Assembly: GCF_023653175.1 (NCBI RefSeq)
Contig: NZ_JAMNXL010000005.1
Location: 1-53,243, forward strand
Reading direction: 5' to 3'
Length of the DNA stretch: 53,243 bases
Source of the DNA: Erythrobacter sp.
GTDB taxonomy: Bacteria > Pseudomonadota > Alphaproteobacteria > Sphingomonadales > Sphingomonadaceae
The position numbers and the translations under genes were made by a program. The notes under the pieces are model-generated. The model was not told the DNA's origin, ran no database searches, and saw only the letters and a list, made by a program, of their open reading frames with translations. Within the stretch, counting starts at the first letter, position 1. Every line of letters begins with the position of its first letter. Positions 38,237-47,430 of this stretch are shown here, piece after piece.

Positions 38237-38859
38237 TCACCAGTGAAACCGAGGCGCGGGCCTATGTTGCCGAGCTGACCGACGCGGCGGGGATGGCGCG
38301 GCTCGAGGCCTTCGCCGCGCTGGTGCTCGAGGAGAACCAGCGCCAGAACCTCATCGCCAAGGCGACCGAACCGCATCTGTGGCAGAGGCACATCGCAGAC
38401 TCCGCGCAGCTCATCGAAAATGTTTCACGTGAAACATTGGGGCCGAATGCGGGCGGGCCCTGGCTCGATCTCGGCAGCGGCCCCGGCTTTCCCGGCCTCG
38501 TGATCGCCGCGCTCTGCCCCAACATGCCCGTGGTGCTGGTCGAATCCCGCGCGCGGCGGGTGGAGTTCCTCGAGCGCGCCATCGCAGTGCTCGACCTCGC
38601 CAAATGCCGCGTTGAGGGGCAGCGGCTCGAGCGCGTCGCGCCGTTCCCGGCCCGCGCCATTTCGGCACGCGCCTTCGCGCCTTTCCCCAGACTTCTCGAC
38701 CTATCCGCACCCTTCTCCACAAGGGCCACGCGCTACGTGTTGCCCAAGGGACGTTCGGCGGCGCAGGAATTGGCGGCGCTCAAGCCTTCGATTCGGGCAA
38801 TGTTTCACGTGAAACATTCCTTGACCGATCCCGAGGCGGGGATCATCGTGAAGGCGTGA
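38233..38859 (+). CDS. rsmG: 16S rRNA (guanine527-N7)-methyltransferase
   Basis: Methylates G527 of 16S rRNA; loss gives low-level streptomycin resistance in other bacteria. 208 residues with the SAM-binding block [16 protein letters not shown] near residue 77 and [11 protein letters not shown] near the end. GTG start (38233) overlaps mnmG by 4 nt (GTGA). Two perfect parS sites lie within it. Confidence 0.93.
   Translation: MITSETEARAYVAELTDAAGMARLEAFAALVLEENQRQNLIAKATEPHLWQRHIADSAQLIENVSRETLGPNAGGPWLDLGSGPGFPGLVIAALCPNMPVVLVESRARRVEFLERAIAVLDLAKCRVEGQRLERVAPFPARAISARAFAPFPRLLDLSAPFSTRATRYVLPKGRSAAQELAALKPSIRAMFHVKHSLTDPEAGIIVKA
38421..38436. other. parS: parS site 7 (perfect) inside rsmG
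   Basis: TGTTTCACGTGAAACA; read in a different frame from the mnmG copies, giving NVSRETL (residues 63-69). Confidence 0.95.
38801..38816. other. parS: parS site 8 (perfect) near the end of rsmG
   Basis: TGTTTCACGTGAAACA; read as MFHVKH (residues 190-195). It is the right-most site, 101 bp before parA. Confidence 0.95.
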
Positions 38860-38916
38860 GGCGCGAACCCTGTGCGGATTCATCATGAATCGGCGCGCGT
38901 AAGGACAGGAAACACC

Positions 38917-39693
38917 ATGCTGACCATCGCGATTGCCAATCAGAAGGGCGGAGTGGGCAAGACCACGACCGCGATCAACATCGCCACCGCCATGGCGGCG
39001 ACCGGATGGCGCACTCTGCTGATCGACCTCGATCCGCAGGGCAACGCCTCGACCGGCCTCGGAGTCGACGCTGCCGACCGCGGTATTTCGAGCTATGACC
39101 TGCTGGTCGACGAGGTTGCGCTGGCCTCGGCGATCGTGCCGACCGCGATCCCGCGCCTCGACATCATCCCGGCGACGGTCGATCTGTCGGGGGCCGAGGT
39201 CGAGCTGGTTGCGGTCGAGGGCCGCACGCACCGGCTCCACCGCGCGCTCGCCGGCTATACCGGGCACGACATCTGCTTCATCGACTGCCCGCCCTCGCTG
39301 GGCCTGCTGACGCTCAACGCACTGTGCGCCGCCAACACCCTGCTGGTGCCGCTGCAATGCGAGTTCTTCGCCCTGGAGGGGCTGAGCCAGCTGCTCCAGA
39401 CGGTCGATCAGGTGCAGCAGCGCTTCAACCCCGAGCTGGGCATCATCGGCGTCGCGCTCACCATGTATGACCGGCGCAACCGGCTGACCGATCAGGTCTC
39501 GGATGACGTGCGCGATTGCCTCGGCAAGCTGGTGTTCGAAACGGTGATCCCGCGCAACGTCCGCCTGTCTGAGGCGCCGAGCCACGGGCTCCCTGCGCTG
39601 ATCTATGACCAGCATTGCATCGGCAGCCGCGCCTATATGGCGCTGGCGCGCGAGCTGATCGGGCGCTTTCCCGCAGAAAGACAAGCGGCATGA
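38917..39693 (+). CDS. parA: Chromosome-partitioning ATPase ParA
   Basis: Walker-type ATPase that moves ParB-parS complexes along the nucleoid. 258 residues with the deviant Walker A KGGVGKTTT (residues ~10-18), Walker A' IDLDPQGNAST and Walker B FIDCPPSLGLL. Start at ATG 38917 with AAGGACAGG upstream; a longer open frame is unlike the family. Overlaps parB by 4 nt (ATGA). Confidence 0.95.
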   Translation: MLTIAIANQKGGVGKTTTAINIATAMAATGWRTLLIDLDPQGNASTGLGVDAADRGISSYDLLVDEVALASAIVPTAIPRLDIIPATVDLSGAEVELVAVEGRTHRLHRALAGYTGHDICFIDCPPSLGLLTLNALCAANTLLVPLQCEFFALEGLSQLLQTVDQVQQRFNPELGIIGVALTMYDRRNRLTDQVSDDVRDCLGKLVFETVIPRNVRLSEAPSHGLPALIYDQHCIGSRAYMALARELIGRFPAERQAA

Positions 39694-40664
39694 CCGACAA
39701 TATTGATCAAGCATCTGAAATTCTTGCAATTTCGCGGGCAGGAACGGATAAGCCCCGGCGCCTCGGCAAGGGGCTTGGCGCGCTGCTCGGCGAAACCCGC
39801 CGCGAAGAGCCGCTGGTGCGCCGCGAGGAGATCGCCACCGCCTCCTCCGAGGTTCCGCCGCCGGACGTCTCGCCGCTCAGGATGCTGCCCCTGGCGAGCA
39901 TCAAGCCGCTGCCCGGCAACCCGCGCAAATATTTCGACGAGACCGCGCTCGAGGAGCTGGCGGCGTCGATCGCCACCCGCGGGGTGATCCAGCCGATCAT
40001 CGTTCGCCCCCATCCGGCAGGCGACGGCTACCAGCTGGTCGCGGGCGAGCGGCGCTGGCGCGCGGCGCAGAAGGCGCGGCTGCACGAGATCCCGGCGCTG
40101 GTGCGCGCTCTGTCAGACCGCGAGGTCATGGCGCTTGCGCTGATCGAGAACCTGCAGCGCGAGGACCTCAATCCGGTCGAGGAAGCGCGCGCCTATCATC
40201 GCCTCGCCGAGGAAGAGGGGATGATCCAGGTCGACATCGCCAAGATGGTCGAAAAGTCGCGCAGCCATGTCGCCAACATGATGCGGCTGGTGACGCTGCC
40301 CGACCAGGTGCTCGACCTCATTCAGGAGGGCAAGCTCACCATGGGCCACGCCCGCGCGCTGATCGGGCGCGACGATGCGCGCGAGCTGGCTGCGATCGCG
40401 GTCGCCGAAGGGCTGTCGGTGCGCGATATCGAGACGCTCACCAAGAAGCCGGCCAAGCGCCCCGAGGCGCCCTCCGAACCGGCCTATCTCAGCACCGAGA
40501 GCGCCGATATCGTCGCGGTGCAACAGCATCTCGAGGAGTTTCTCGGCCTGACGGTCAAGATCAAGCCCGAGAGCGATCCGCGCAAGGGCACGATCACGAT
40601 CCGCTACACCACGCTCGACCAGCTCGACCTGCTGTGCCAGCGGCTGACCGGCGGAGAGATTTAA
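39690..40664 (+). CDS. parB: Chromosome-partitioning protein ParB
   Basis: CTPase that loads at parS and spreads along DNA. 324 residues: N-terminal RLGKGLGALLG (ParA-interaction region), CTP-binding GERRWRAAQKA, LIENLQREDLNPVEEA, HTH IAKMVEKSRSHVANMMRL that reads parS, and a C-terminal dimerisation domain (DLLCQRLTG). Its targets, eight sites, lie just upstream. Confidence 0.95.
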   Translation: MTDNIDQASEILAISRAGTDKPRRLGKGLGALLGETRREEPLVRREEIATASSEVPPPDVSPLRMLPLASIKPLPGNPRKYFDETALEELAASIATRGVIQPIIVRPHPAGDGYQLVAGERRWRAAQKARLHEIPALVRALSDREVMALALIENLQREDLNPVEEARAYHRLAEEEGMIQVDIAKMVEKSRSHVANMMRLVTLPDQVLDLIQEGKLTMGHARALIGRDDARELAAIAVAEGLSVRDIETLTKKPAKRPEAPSEPAYLSTESADIVAVQQHLEEFLGLTVKIKPESDPRKGTITIRYTTLDQLDLLCQRLTGGEI

Positions 40665-40683
40665 AGACTCGCGCCTGGACATG

Positions 40684-40724
40684 AAAAAGCCCCGCAAGGT
40701 CGCCTGGCCTTGCGGGGCTTTTCT
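40684..40724 (+). terminator. Intrinsic terminator of parAB
   Basis: AAAAGCCCCGCAAGG (40685-40699) pairs exactly with CCTTGCGGGGCTTTT (40708-40722), an 8-nt loop and T tail. The flanking A run makes it usable from the convergent gene at 40787 as well. Confidence 0.9.
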
Positions 40725-40786
40725 GTTGCGCCCCGGCGAGGGGGCGTTTCTGCTTTCAGCAGAGCTTCGCTTCCACGTGAAAAAAC

Positions 40787-41674
40787 TCAGCGCTGGCGGA
40801 TCAGCTTGCCCGGGCGCGGGGCGGGATCGGTAATCACGCGCGTACGGCCTTCGATGTAGGTCTCTTCGCGCACCGTCTCGCGCACCACGACCTGCTGCTG
40901 CACCTCGGTGCGCACAGGCACCAGCACCACCTGCGGCGGCGGGGCATAGGCGTAGCCGTAGGAATAGGCCTGCGGGTAGCCATAGCCATAGGCCGGATAG
41001 GCGATCTCGCGGCTCGCGATTCGCGCACCCGGCGCGCCATAGGCCGACAGGTAGCTGTCGAGCGCGGCTTCGCAGTCGTAGAGGTTCTTCTTCCTGTCGC
41101 CGTCGAACAGGCTGCCGATCAAGCCGCCGATCAGCCCGCCGCCGCCCACGCCGAGCACCGTGCCGAGCACGCGGTCACCCGCGCCGGCGATCTCGTAACC
41201 GGCAATCCCGCCCCCGATCGCGCCGAGCAGCCCGCCGATGATGAGGCCGGTGCGGTCGCGGCTCTGCCCGCGGGTGCGGCGCCGGCATTCGTCGATCCAC
41301 TGCTGGCGCTCGAACACGGCCGGAGCGGCGGCGGCATAGCCGTAGCCTTGCGGCGCATAGCCCTGGCCGGGGAAGTGTTGCGGCGCATAGTATTGCGGGG
41401 CGGGGGCGGGGCGCACCACGCCGGGGGCATTGATGTAGCGGGTGCGGGTGATGGTCTCGACTCCGCCCTCGATCGTCACCGTCTCGGTCGGGCGGATCGC
41501 CGTAACAGGGGCCGGGGTCGGTGCGCTGCGCATGTCGGCGGGCAGCTCGCGCAGCTCGTTCTGGCCCATCGGGGCGAGCGGCGGGAGGTCGCTGTAGTCC
41601 TGCGCCTGCGCGGCAGCGGGCAGCGCAACCAGCGCGAGCGCGGCGAGCGGAAGGGTCGAAAAAGTCTTGGACAT
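40787..41674 (-). CDS. Glycine-zipper 2TM-domain envelope protein
   Basis: A 295-residue exported protein. It has a signal peptide (MSKTFSTLPLAALALVALPAAAQAQ), a Pro/Tyr/Gln-rich region (~30-125), then a glycine zipper (GLIIGGLLGAIGGGIAGYEIAG and VLGVGGGGLIGGLIGSLFDG), and a Tyr/Gly/Pro-rich end with GYGYPQAYSYGYAYAPPP. Glycine-zipper proteins insert in membranes; function unknown. Low-complexity DNA encodes the Tyr-rich part. Confidence 0.8.
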   Translation of the reverse strand: MSKTFSTLPLAALALVALPAAAQAQDYSDLPPLAPMGQNELRELPADMRSAPTPAPVTAIRPTETVTIEGGVETITRTRYINAPGVVRPAPAPQYYAPQHFPGQGYAPQGYGYAAAAPAVFERQQWIDECRRRTRGQSRDRTGLIIGGLLGAIGGGIAGYEIAGAGDRVLGTVLGVGGGGLIGGLIGSLFDGDRKKNLYDCEAALDSYLSAYGAPGARIASREIAYPAYGYGYPQAYSYGYAYAPPPQVVLVPVRTEVQQQVVVRETVREETYIEGRTRVITDPAPRPGKLIRQR

Positions 41675-41796
41675 GGGCGAATCTCCCTGAGTCAGCCAGG
41701 TCAGCTGATGGTTAGCAAAAGACTAACACTGTCAGGCCTGTGCGCCCAAGCCGGGTGTGGCTCCTGTCCCGTTTCGGGAAAGATCGGGGGCCCCTG

Positions 41797-42297
41797 TCAG
41801 ATTCGGGCCGAGAGCAGCGCGGCGAGCGCCTCGATCCCCTTGGCATCGGCCTCGGTGAAACGGGCGGGGGTGGGGCTGTCGAGGTCGATCACCGCGATCA
41901 CTGTCCCGTCACGCAGCACCGGCACCACCAGCTCGCTCGCACTGGCGGCGTCGCAGGCGATGTGGCCGGGGAAGGCGTGGACGTCGGCGACAAGTTGCGT
42001 AGCGCGACTTTCCGCCGCGGCGCCGCACACGCCGCTGCCGAAGGGGATGCGGATGCAGGCCGGGCGGCCGACGAAGGGCCCGAGCACCAGCTCCTCGGCG
42101 CCCCCGCTCTTGGCAGACGCGACCCGGTAGAACCCGGCCCAGTTGAGATCTGGCAGGAACTCCCACAAGAGCGCCGCGACATTGGCCATGTTGGCGACCG
42201 CGTCCGGCTCGCCCTCGGTCAGCGCCCCGGCGGCCGCGAGCAGTTCGCGGTGGAGTTCGTCCGCGGAGAGCGGGGTGTCGGGCTTGAAATCGTACAT
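41797..42297 (-). CDS. msrC: Free methionine-(R)-sulfoxide reductase (GAF domain)
   Basis: A 166-residue GAF-fold enzyme that reduces free methionine-R-sulfoxide. All three redox cysteines are present: Cys81 (ACIRIPFG), Cys91 (SGVCGAAA) and Cys115 (HIACDAAS), at spacing matching the E. coli enzyme; LNWAGFYR near residue 51 is also conserved. It protects against oxidative damage. Confidence 0.92.
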   Translation of the reverse strand: MYDFKPDTPLSADELHRELLAAAGALTEGEPDAVANMANVAALLWEFLPDLNWAGFYRVASAKSGGAEELVLGPFVGRPACIRIPFGSGVCGAAAESRATQLVADVHAFPGHIACDAASASELVVPVLRDGTVIAVIDLDSPTPARFTEADAKGIEALAALLSARI

Positions 42298-42362
42298 CGG
42301 GAGCGGGGTCTTTCGTCGCTTGTCAGTTGCCGCAAGGCCCGTGCGGCCTTATTCCGTGCCAC

Positions 42363-43841
42363 ATGACATTCTTCCGCAAAATCGCAATCGCTCTCGCAGT
42401 CTTCCTCGTCGTCACCGGGGGCGGGCTGTGGTTCGTCACCCGCGGCGACACCGCCGATCTTAGCGTCGACGAGGTCGCGGGCAAGGACCCGGTGCTGCAG
42501 GAGGCGGATGCCCAGACCTTCCCCACAGTCCAGGTCGCAGAGCCCGTGGGCTGGGCCGCGGGCGAGGCCCCGACCCCCGCCGAGGGGCTCGAAGTCGCGC
42601 GCTTTGCCGAGGGGCTCGTGCATCCGCGCACGCTTTACACCCTGCCCAATGGCGACGTGCTGGTTAGCCTGACCCGCGCGCCACAGGTGAAGAACGAGGG
42701 CGGCGGGATCATGGACGCGATCAAGGGTTGGATCGCCGACAGCCTGCTGACCAAGGCGGGCGCGACCGGCCTGTCCCCCAACCAGATCGTCCTGCTGCGC
42801 GACGCGGACGGTAACGGCACGGCGGAAACCCGCAAGGTGATCGCGCAGGATGACCTCGATTCGCCTTCGGGCCTCGCCTGGGCGGACGGCACGCTCTACA
42901 TCGCCAACCACAATGCCGTGCTCGCCTTCCCCTATGCGCTGGGGGCGGATGCGGTGAGCGGCAAGGGCACCAAGATCATGGACCTCGCGCCGGGCGGAGG
43001 GCACTGGATGCGCAACCTCAAGCTCTCGCCCGATGGCAAGCAGCTCTATGTCGCGGTCGGCTCGGTCAGCAATGTCGGCGAGAGCGGCATGAAGGTGGAG
43101 GAAGGCCGCGCGCTGATCTGGGAGTATGACTTTGCGAGCCGGCGCCAGCGCCAGTTCGCAGCCGGCCTGCGCAACCCCAACGGGCTCGATTTCTCGCCGT
43201 GGAGCGGCGAGCTGTGGACCACGGTGAACGAGCGCGACATGCTCGGCAGCGATCTGGTGCCCGATTACCTCACCAACGTGCCGGTGGGCGCGCAATATGG
43301 CTGGCCCTGGGTCTATTTTCGCACCAACCGCGACCGCCGGGTCGACGCGCCGATGCCGCGCTTCCTGATGGAATATGTGCGCAAGCCCGAATATGCGCTG
43401 GGGCCTCACGTTGCGGCGCTGGGCATGGTGTTCTCGCAAGAGGGCGACCGGATGGGGCAGGCCTTCGCCGGCGGGGCCTTCATCGCACGGCACGGCTCGT
43501 GGAACCGCAAGCCGCCCTCGGGCTATGACGTGGTGTTCGTTGACTTCGACGATCGCGGCAATCCGGTCGGCAAGCCCAAGCCGGTGCTGACCGGCTTCCT
43601 CAAGGACGATGGCACCACCCGCGGCCGTCCGACCTGGGTGACGTGGGGGAGCGATGGTTCGCTGCTGGTGTCGGACGATACCGCCGGGATCATCTGGCGC
43701 GTCCGCTCGCCGAGCGCGGCTCCGGCACCCGCGATCGCGCGGCTGGTCGGCAAGCCGCTCCCCCCGCAGGAGCTGACAGATCCGCGCGCCAAGTTCGAGG
43801 CGGATTACCTACGCCAGCAGGCTGGGCAGAAGGTCAACTAG
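42363..43841 (+). CDS. PQQ-dependent sugar dehydrogenase family protein
   Basis: A 492-residue membrane-anchored periplasmic protein. It has an N-terminal hydrophobic anchor (residues ~5-25), then a six-bladed beta-propeller typical of sorbosone/glucose dehydrogenases of the GDH-B type: LPNGDVLVSLTRAP, LSPDGKQLYVAVGS, GLRNPNGLDFSPWSGELWTT and GSWNRKPPSGYDVVFV. Whether it binds PQQ or acts on a sugar is not shown. The longer frame to 42327 is less likely. Its stop shares CTAG with the convergent ATPase gene. Confidence 0.87.
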   Translation: MTFFRKIAIALAVFLVVTGGGLWFVTRGDTADLSVDEVAGKDPVLQEADAQTFPTVQVAEPVGWAAGEAPTPAEGLEVARFAEGLVHPRTLYTLPNGDVLVSLTRAPQVKNEGGGIMDAIKGWIADSLLTKAGATGLSPNQIVLLRDADGNGTAETRKVIAQDDLDSPSGLAWADGTLYIANHNAVLAFPYALGADAVSGKGTKIMDLAPGGGHWMRNLKLSPDGKQLYVAVGSVSNVGESGMKVEEGRALIWEYDFASRRQRQFAAGLRNPNGLDFSPWSGELWTTVNERDMLGSDLVPDYLTNVPVGAQYGWPWVYFRTNRDRRVDAPMPRFLMEYVRKPEYALGPHVAALGMVFSQEGDRMGQAFAGGAFIARHGSWNRKPPSGYDVVFVDFDDRGNPVGKPKPVLTGFLKDDGTTRGRPTWVTWGSDGSLLVSDDTAGIIWRVRSPSAAPAPAIARLVGKPLPPQELTDPRAKFEADYLRQQAGQKVN

Positions 43842-44650
43842 AGCCTGATTCCCGCCCGCCCCGCCAGCTCGGTCGCGAATTGCAGCGCGGTGCGGCCTGA
43901 CCGATTGCCGCGCTGGATGGCGAAGGCCATCGCCTCCTCGGCATCGAAGGCGAGGCCGAGCGGGGCGGTGTAGCCCTCGAGAATCGCGAGATAGGTGTCC
44001 TTGTCCGCCGGGTGGAAGCCCAGCGTCAGCCCGAAGCGGTCAGCGAGCGCCAGCGCATCGTCGCGCTCGTCGCGTTCATGGAGCGCCGCCGAGGTATCCT
44101 CACGCTCGATAATGCTGCGGCGGTTGGCGGTGACCAAGAGCCGGATATGCGCGGGGCGCGGGGCGATGCCGCCTTCGAGCAGGCTGCGCAGTGCGAGCAT
44201 CTCCGCCCGCGCCTCGGCGCCGAAGCCGAGATCGTCGATGAACAGCAGGAAGGCGCGCTTCACCTCCGCCAGCTCAGCGATCAGCGCGGGGAAGGTCGGG
44301 AGTGTGCCCGGGGCAAGCTGGACAAGCGCGAGATTCTGCGTCTCCCGCTGCACATCGGCGACGCAGGCGCGCACCAGTGCCGATTTGCCCATCCCCCGCG
44401 CGCCCCACAGCAGCGCGTCATGCGCCGCCGCCCCGCTCGCCAGACGGGCGCACAGCCCGCGCAGTGCTGCTTTCTGGGCGTCGATCCCGTGAAGGGCGTC
44501 GAGCGGCAAGGCTTCGAGCACCGGCACCGCGCGCGCCTGCTTGCCCTCCCAAACATAGGCGGGATGCGCGATCCAGTCGGTCGGCGGCGGCGGTGGGGGC
44601 GCGAGGCGTTCGAGCGCGGCGGCGATCCGCTCCAGCGCGCCTTCGGTCAT
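43838..44650 (-). CDS. DUF815-family AAA ATPase
   Basis: A 270-residue P-loop ATPase. Walker A GARGMGKSAL near residue 84, Walker B AFLLFIDDLGF near residue 133, and a C-terminal helical lid with RGNRSGRTALQFATEL. DUF815 proteins are widespread and their role is not known. The N-terminus is Pro-rich (LAPPPPPPTDW). It follows the acyl-CoA dehydrogenase gene by one base. Confidence 0.85.
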   Translation of the reverse strand: MTEGALERIAAALERLAPPPPPPTDWIAHPAYVWEGKQARAVPVLEALPLDALHGIDAQKAALRGLCARLASGAAAHDALLWGARGMGKSALVRACVADVQRETQNLALVQLAPGTLPTFPALIAELAEVKRAFLLFIDDLGFGAEARAEMLALRSLLEGGIAPRPAHIRLLVTANRRSIIEREDTSAALHERDERDDALALADRFGLTLGFHPADKDTYLAILEGYTAPLGLAFDAEEAMAFAIQRGNRSGRTALQFATELAGRAGIRL

Positions 44651-44651
44651 C

Positions 44652-46394
44652 TCAGGCGACCAACGCGTCGGCGGTCAGCGCGTAGAGCAGCTCCGCCCCC
44701 GCCACTGCGCCTGCCTTGAGGCCCGCGGCTTCGGGCACGATCCGGTCGAGGAAGAAGCGCACCGTCACCGGCTTGGTCGCCGCCAGCTCCGGAGCCGCGC
44801 CCGCCGCGACCGCCTGCGCCTGCTTCATCAGCTGCCACCCTGCGACGCAGACTGCGGCCATGGTGCAGAACGGGACGCTGCCTGCGAGGCGGTCATCGAG
44901 GCTCGCATCGTCGCGCATCCACTGGGCGACATTGGCGCAGTCGCGGGCGAGCGCGGCGAGGGCATATTCCTCCGCGGCCTCGCGTGCGATCTCTTCGAAC
45001 AGCGCGACCAGCGCCTCGCCCCCGTCCAGCCCCAGCTTGCGGGTCACAAGGTCCGCCGCCTGAATGCCATTGGTGCCTTCATAAATCGGCGCGATGCGCG
45101 AATCGCGCCAGTGCTGGGCGGCGCCGGTTTCCTCAACGAAGCCCATGCCGCCGTGGATCTGGATGCCGAGGCCCGAGACCTCGACGCCCACATCCGTGCC
45201 CCACGCCTTGAGCATCGGCACGATGATCTCGCCCCGGGTCCGCGCCGCCTCGTCGCCGAGATTGCCGCGATCGACCTGCCCGGCGCAGTAATAAAGCAGC
45301 GCGCGCACGCCTTCGGTGAGGGCCTTCATCCGGCAAATCATGCGGCGCACGTCGGGGTGCTCGATGATCGCCACCGGGGTCTTGTCGGGCGAGCCTGCGC
45401 GCGCCGACTGCACCCGGTCCCGCGCATAGGCGAGCGCCTGCTGGGTCGCGCGCTCGGCGATCTGCGCGCCCTGGTTGCCGACGTTGATCCGAGCGTTGTT
45501 CATCATCGTGAACATCGCGGCGAGCCCCTTGTTGGGCGCGCCGACCAGCTCGCCGATGCATTCGCCATTGTCGCCATAGGACATGACGCAGGTCGGCGAG
45601 GCGTTGATGCCGAGCTTGTGTTCGAGGCTGACGCAGCGCAGGTCGTTCCTCGGGCCGAGGCTGCCGTCGGCATTCACATGATACTTGGGCACCACGAAGA
45701 GCGAGATGCCGCGCGATCCCTCGGGCGCGCCGGGGAGGCGGGCGAGGACGAGGTGGATGATGTTCTTCGCCAGATCATGCTCGCCCCAAGTGATGTAGAT
45801 CTTCTGGCCGGTGATCCGGTACTTGCCCGCATGCTCGCCCGTCTCGATCGGTTCCGCGGTCGAGCGCAGCGCGCCGACATCGCTTCCCGCGGCGGGCTCG
45901 GTGAGGTTCATCGTGCCCGACCACTCGCCGCTCACCAGCTTGGGCAGATACATCGCCTGCTGGGCGGGCGAGCCGTGGTGCTCCAGCGCCTCGATCGCGC
46001 CGACGCTCAGCATCGGCAGCAGGGTGAAGGCCATGTTTGCCGCGCCGAGATTCTCCAGCACGTTGCAGGCCAGCGTGAAGGGCAGGCCCTGACCGCCATG
46101 CGCGGCCGGGCTCGCGATGGCGTTCCAGCCCTGCTCGACATAGGCGTGATAGGCGGCCTCGAAGCCCTCGGGCAGGCGGACAACGCCGTTCTCGAGCTTC
46201 GCGCCCTCCAGATCGCCCTTGCGGTTGAGTGGCGCGAATTCTCCGGCCGCGAACTGGCCGACGCCGGCGACGATGGCTTCGACGAGGTCGGGCTCGGCGT
46301 GGGCGAAGCGTTCGGTGGTCGCCAGCTCGTCGATCCCGGCATTGACGCGGATGGCGAGCAGCTGGTCGGCGGTCGGCGGGGTGAAGGGGGTCAC
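44652..46394 (-). CDS. Acyl-CoA dehydrogenase
   Basis: About 580 residues of a flavoprotein similar to the DmdC/large acyl-CoA dehydrogenase group, which oxidises acyl-CoA thioesters. Conserved parts are MNLTEPAAGSDVGALR, KIYITWGEHD, MMNNARINVGNQG, and the active-site RIAPIYEGTNGIQA. The GTG at 46394 gives the family start (VTPFTPPTADQ); an upstream ATG (46469) would overlap the divergent tsaC start and gives a low-complexity tail. No clear ribosome-binding site at either. Confidence 0.9.
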   Translation of the reverse strand: MTPFTPPTADQLLAIRVNAGIDELATTERFAHAEPDLVEAIVAGVGQFAAGEFAPLNRKGDLEGAKLENGVVRLPEGFEAAYHAYVEQGWNAIASPAAHGGQGLPFTLACNVLENLGAANMAFTLLPMLSVGAIEALEHHGSPAQQAMYLPKLVSGEWSGTMNLTEPAAGSDVGALRSTAEPIETGEHAGKYRITGQKIYITWGEHDLAKNIIHLVLARLPGAPEGSRGISLFVVPKYHVNADGSLGPRNDLRCVSLEHKLGINASPTCVMSYGDNGECIGELVGAPNKGLAAMFTMMNNARINVGNQGAQIAERATQQALAYARDRVQSARAGSPDKTPVAIIEHPDVRRMICRMKALTEGVRALLYYCAGQVDRGNLGDEAARTRGEIIVPMLKAWGTDVGVEVSGLGIQIHGGMGFVEETGAAQHWRDSRIAPIYEGTNGIQAADLVTRKLGLDGGEALVALFEEIAREAAEEYALAALARDCANVAQWMRDDASLDDRLAGSVPFCTMAAVCVAGWQLMKQAQAVAAGAAPELAATKPVTVRFFLDRIVPEAAGLKAGAVAGAELLYALTADALVA

Positions 46395-46467
46395 TTGGGG
46401 GGCATCCTTGCGGGTCTTGGGGGGCTGCGCTCGTGGCAGGGCGGGCAAACGAATATAGCGCCGGGGC

Positions 46468-47430
46468 ATGAGCGGCAAGAACGTTACGGAAGTGCGGCTG
46501 GCGGACGCCGAGGGGATCGTGGCGGCGGCGCGAATCCTCGAATCGGGCGGGCTGGTGGCGGTGCCGACCGAGACGGTCTACGGCCTCGCCGCGCGCGCGG
46601 ACAGCGCCGAGGCGGTGGCGCGGATCTATGCCGCGAAGGGCCGACCTGATTTCAATCCGCTGATCGTGCATGTGCGCGGGGTGGAGCAAGCGCGGGAACT
46701 GGCGCTCTTACCGCACAAGGCCGATGTCCTTGCCGATCTGGTGTGGCCCGCCTCTCTGACCCTTGTGGTCCCACGCAGGCCGGAGGCAAAACTCGCGCCT
46801 GCGGTGACCGCCGGCCTGCCTACGGTCGCCCTGCGCAGCCCGGACCATCCGGTGATGCATGCCCTGCTTTCCGCCTGCGCCTTTCCGCTCGCCGCCCCAT
46901 CGGCCAACCGCAGCGGTTTCGTCAGCCCGACCACCGCGGCCCATGTCCTTGCGACGCTCGACGGGCGCATTGACATGGTTCTCGACGACGGGCGGCCCTG
47001 TTCGGAAGGGTTGGAGTCGACGATTGTTGCCATTCGGCCAGACGGCAGCTGGGAGGAATTGCGCCCCGGCCCGGTCAATCTGGACGCCTTGCACCAACAC
47101 TATTGGGACGAACCTTACCCGCGCGCGGCAAAAGCCGAGGCGCACACAATCGAAGCGCCCGGCCAGCTCGCCAGCCACTACGCCCCGGGCAAGCCGGTCC
47201 GCCTGAACGCCACGTGGGCGGAGCCAGACGAGTTCCTGATCGGTTTCGGGCCGGTCGATGGCGATTGCACGCTATCGGCAGGCGGGGTTCTCGGCGAAGC
47301 GGCGGCGCGGCTCTATGCCTGCCTGCACGAGGGTGCTCGCGCTCCGCAGCCGCGCATCGCAGTTGCCCCGGTGCCCGAGGAAGGTGTCGGCCGAGCGATC
47401 AACGACCGGCTGCGGCGGGCGGCGGCTTAA
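46468..47430 (+). CDS. tsaC: L-threonylcarbamoyladenylate synthase (Sua5-type)
   Basis: Makes threonylcarbamoyl-AMP for tRNA t6A37. The 320 residues combine the YrdC/TsaC domain (residues ~10-200; VPTETVYGLAARA, PSANRSG, LESTIVAIR) with a C-terminal Sua5 domain (PGQLASHYAPGKPVRL onward). Divergent from the acyl-CoA dehydrogenase. Its TAA shares TTAA with the convergent lipoprotein gene. Confidence 0.93.
   Translation: MSGKNVTEVRLADAEGIVAAARILESGGLVAVPTETVYGLAARADSAEAVARIYAAKGRPDFNPLIVHVRGVEQARELALLPHKADVLADLVWPASLTLVVPRRPEAKLAPAVTAGLPTVALRSPDHPVMHALLSACAFPLAAPSANRSGFVSPTTAAHVLATLDGRIDMVLDDGRPCSEGLESTIVAIRPDGSWEELRPGPVNLDALHQHYWDEPYPRAAKAEAHTIEAPGQLASHYAPGKPVRLNATWAEPDEFLIGFGPVDGDCTLSAGGVLGEAAARLYACLHEGARAPQPRIAVAPVPEEGVGRAINDRLRRAAA

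Noticed and set aside
40769..40784. parS-like sequence GCTTCCACGTGAAAAA after parB
   Set aside because: Three mismatches to the consensus, including both outer bases on the left, so counted as chance or decayed and not listed as a site.
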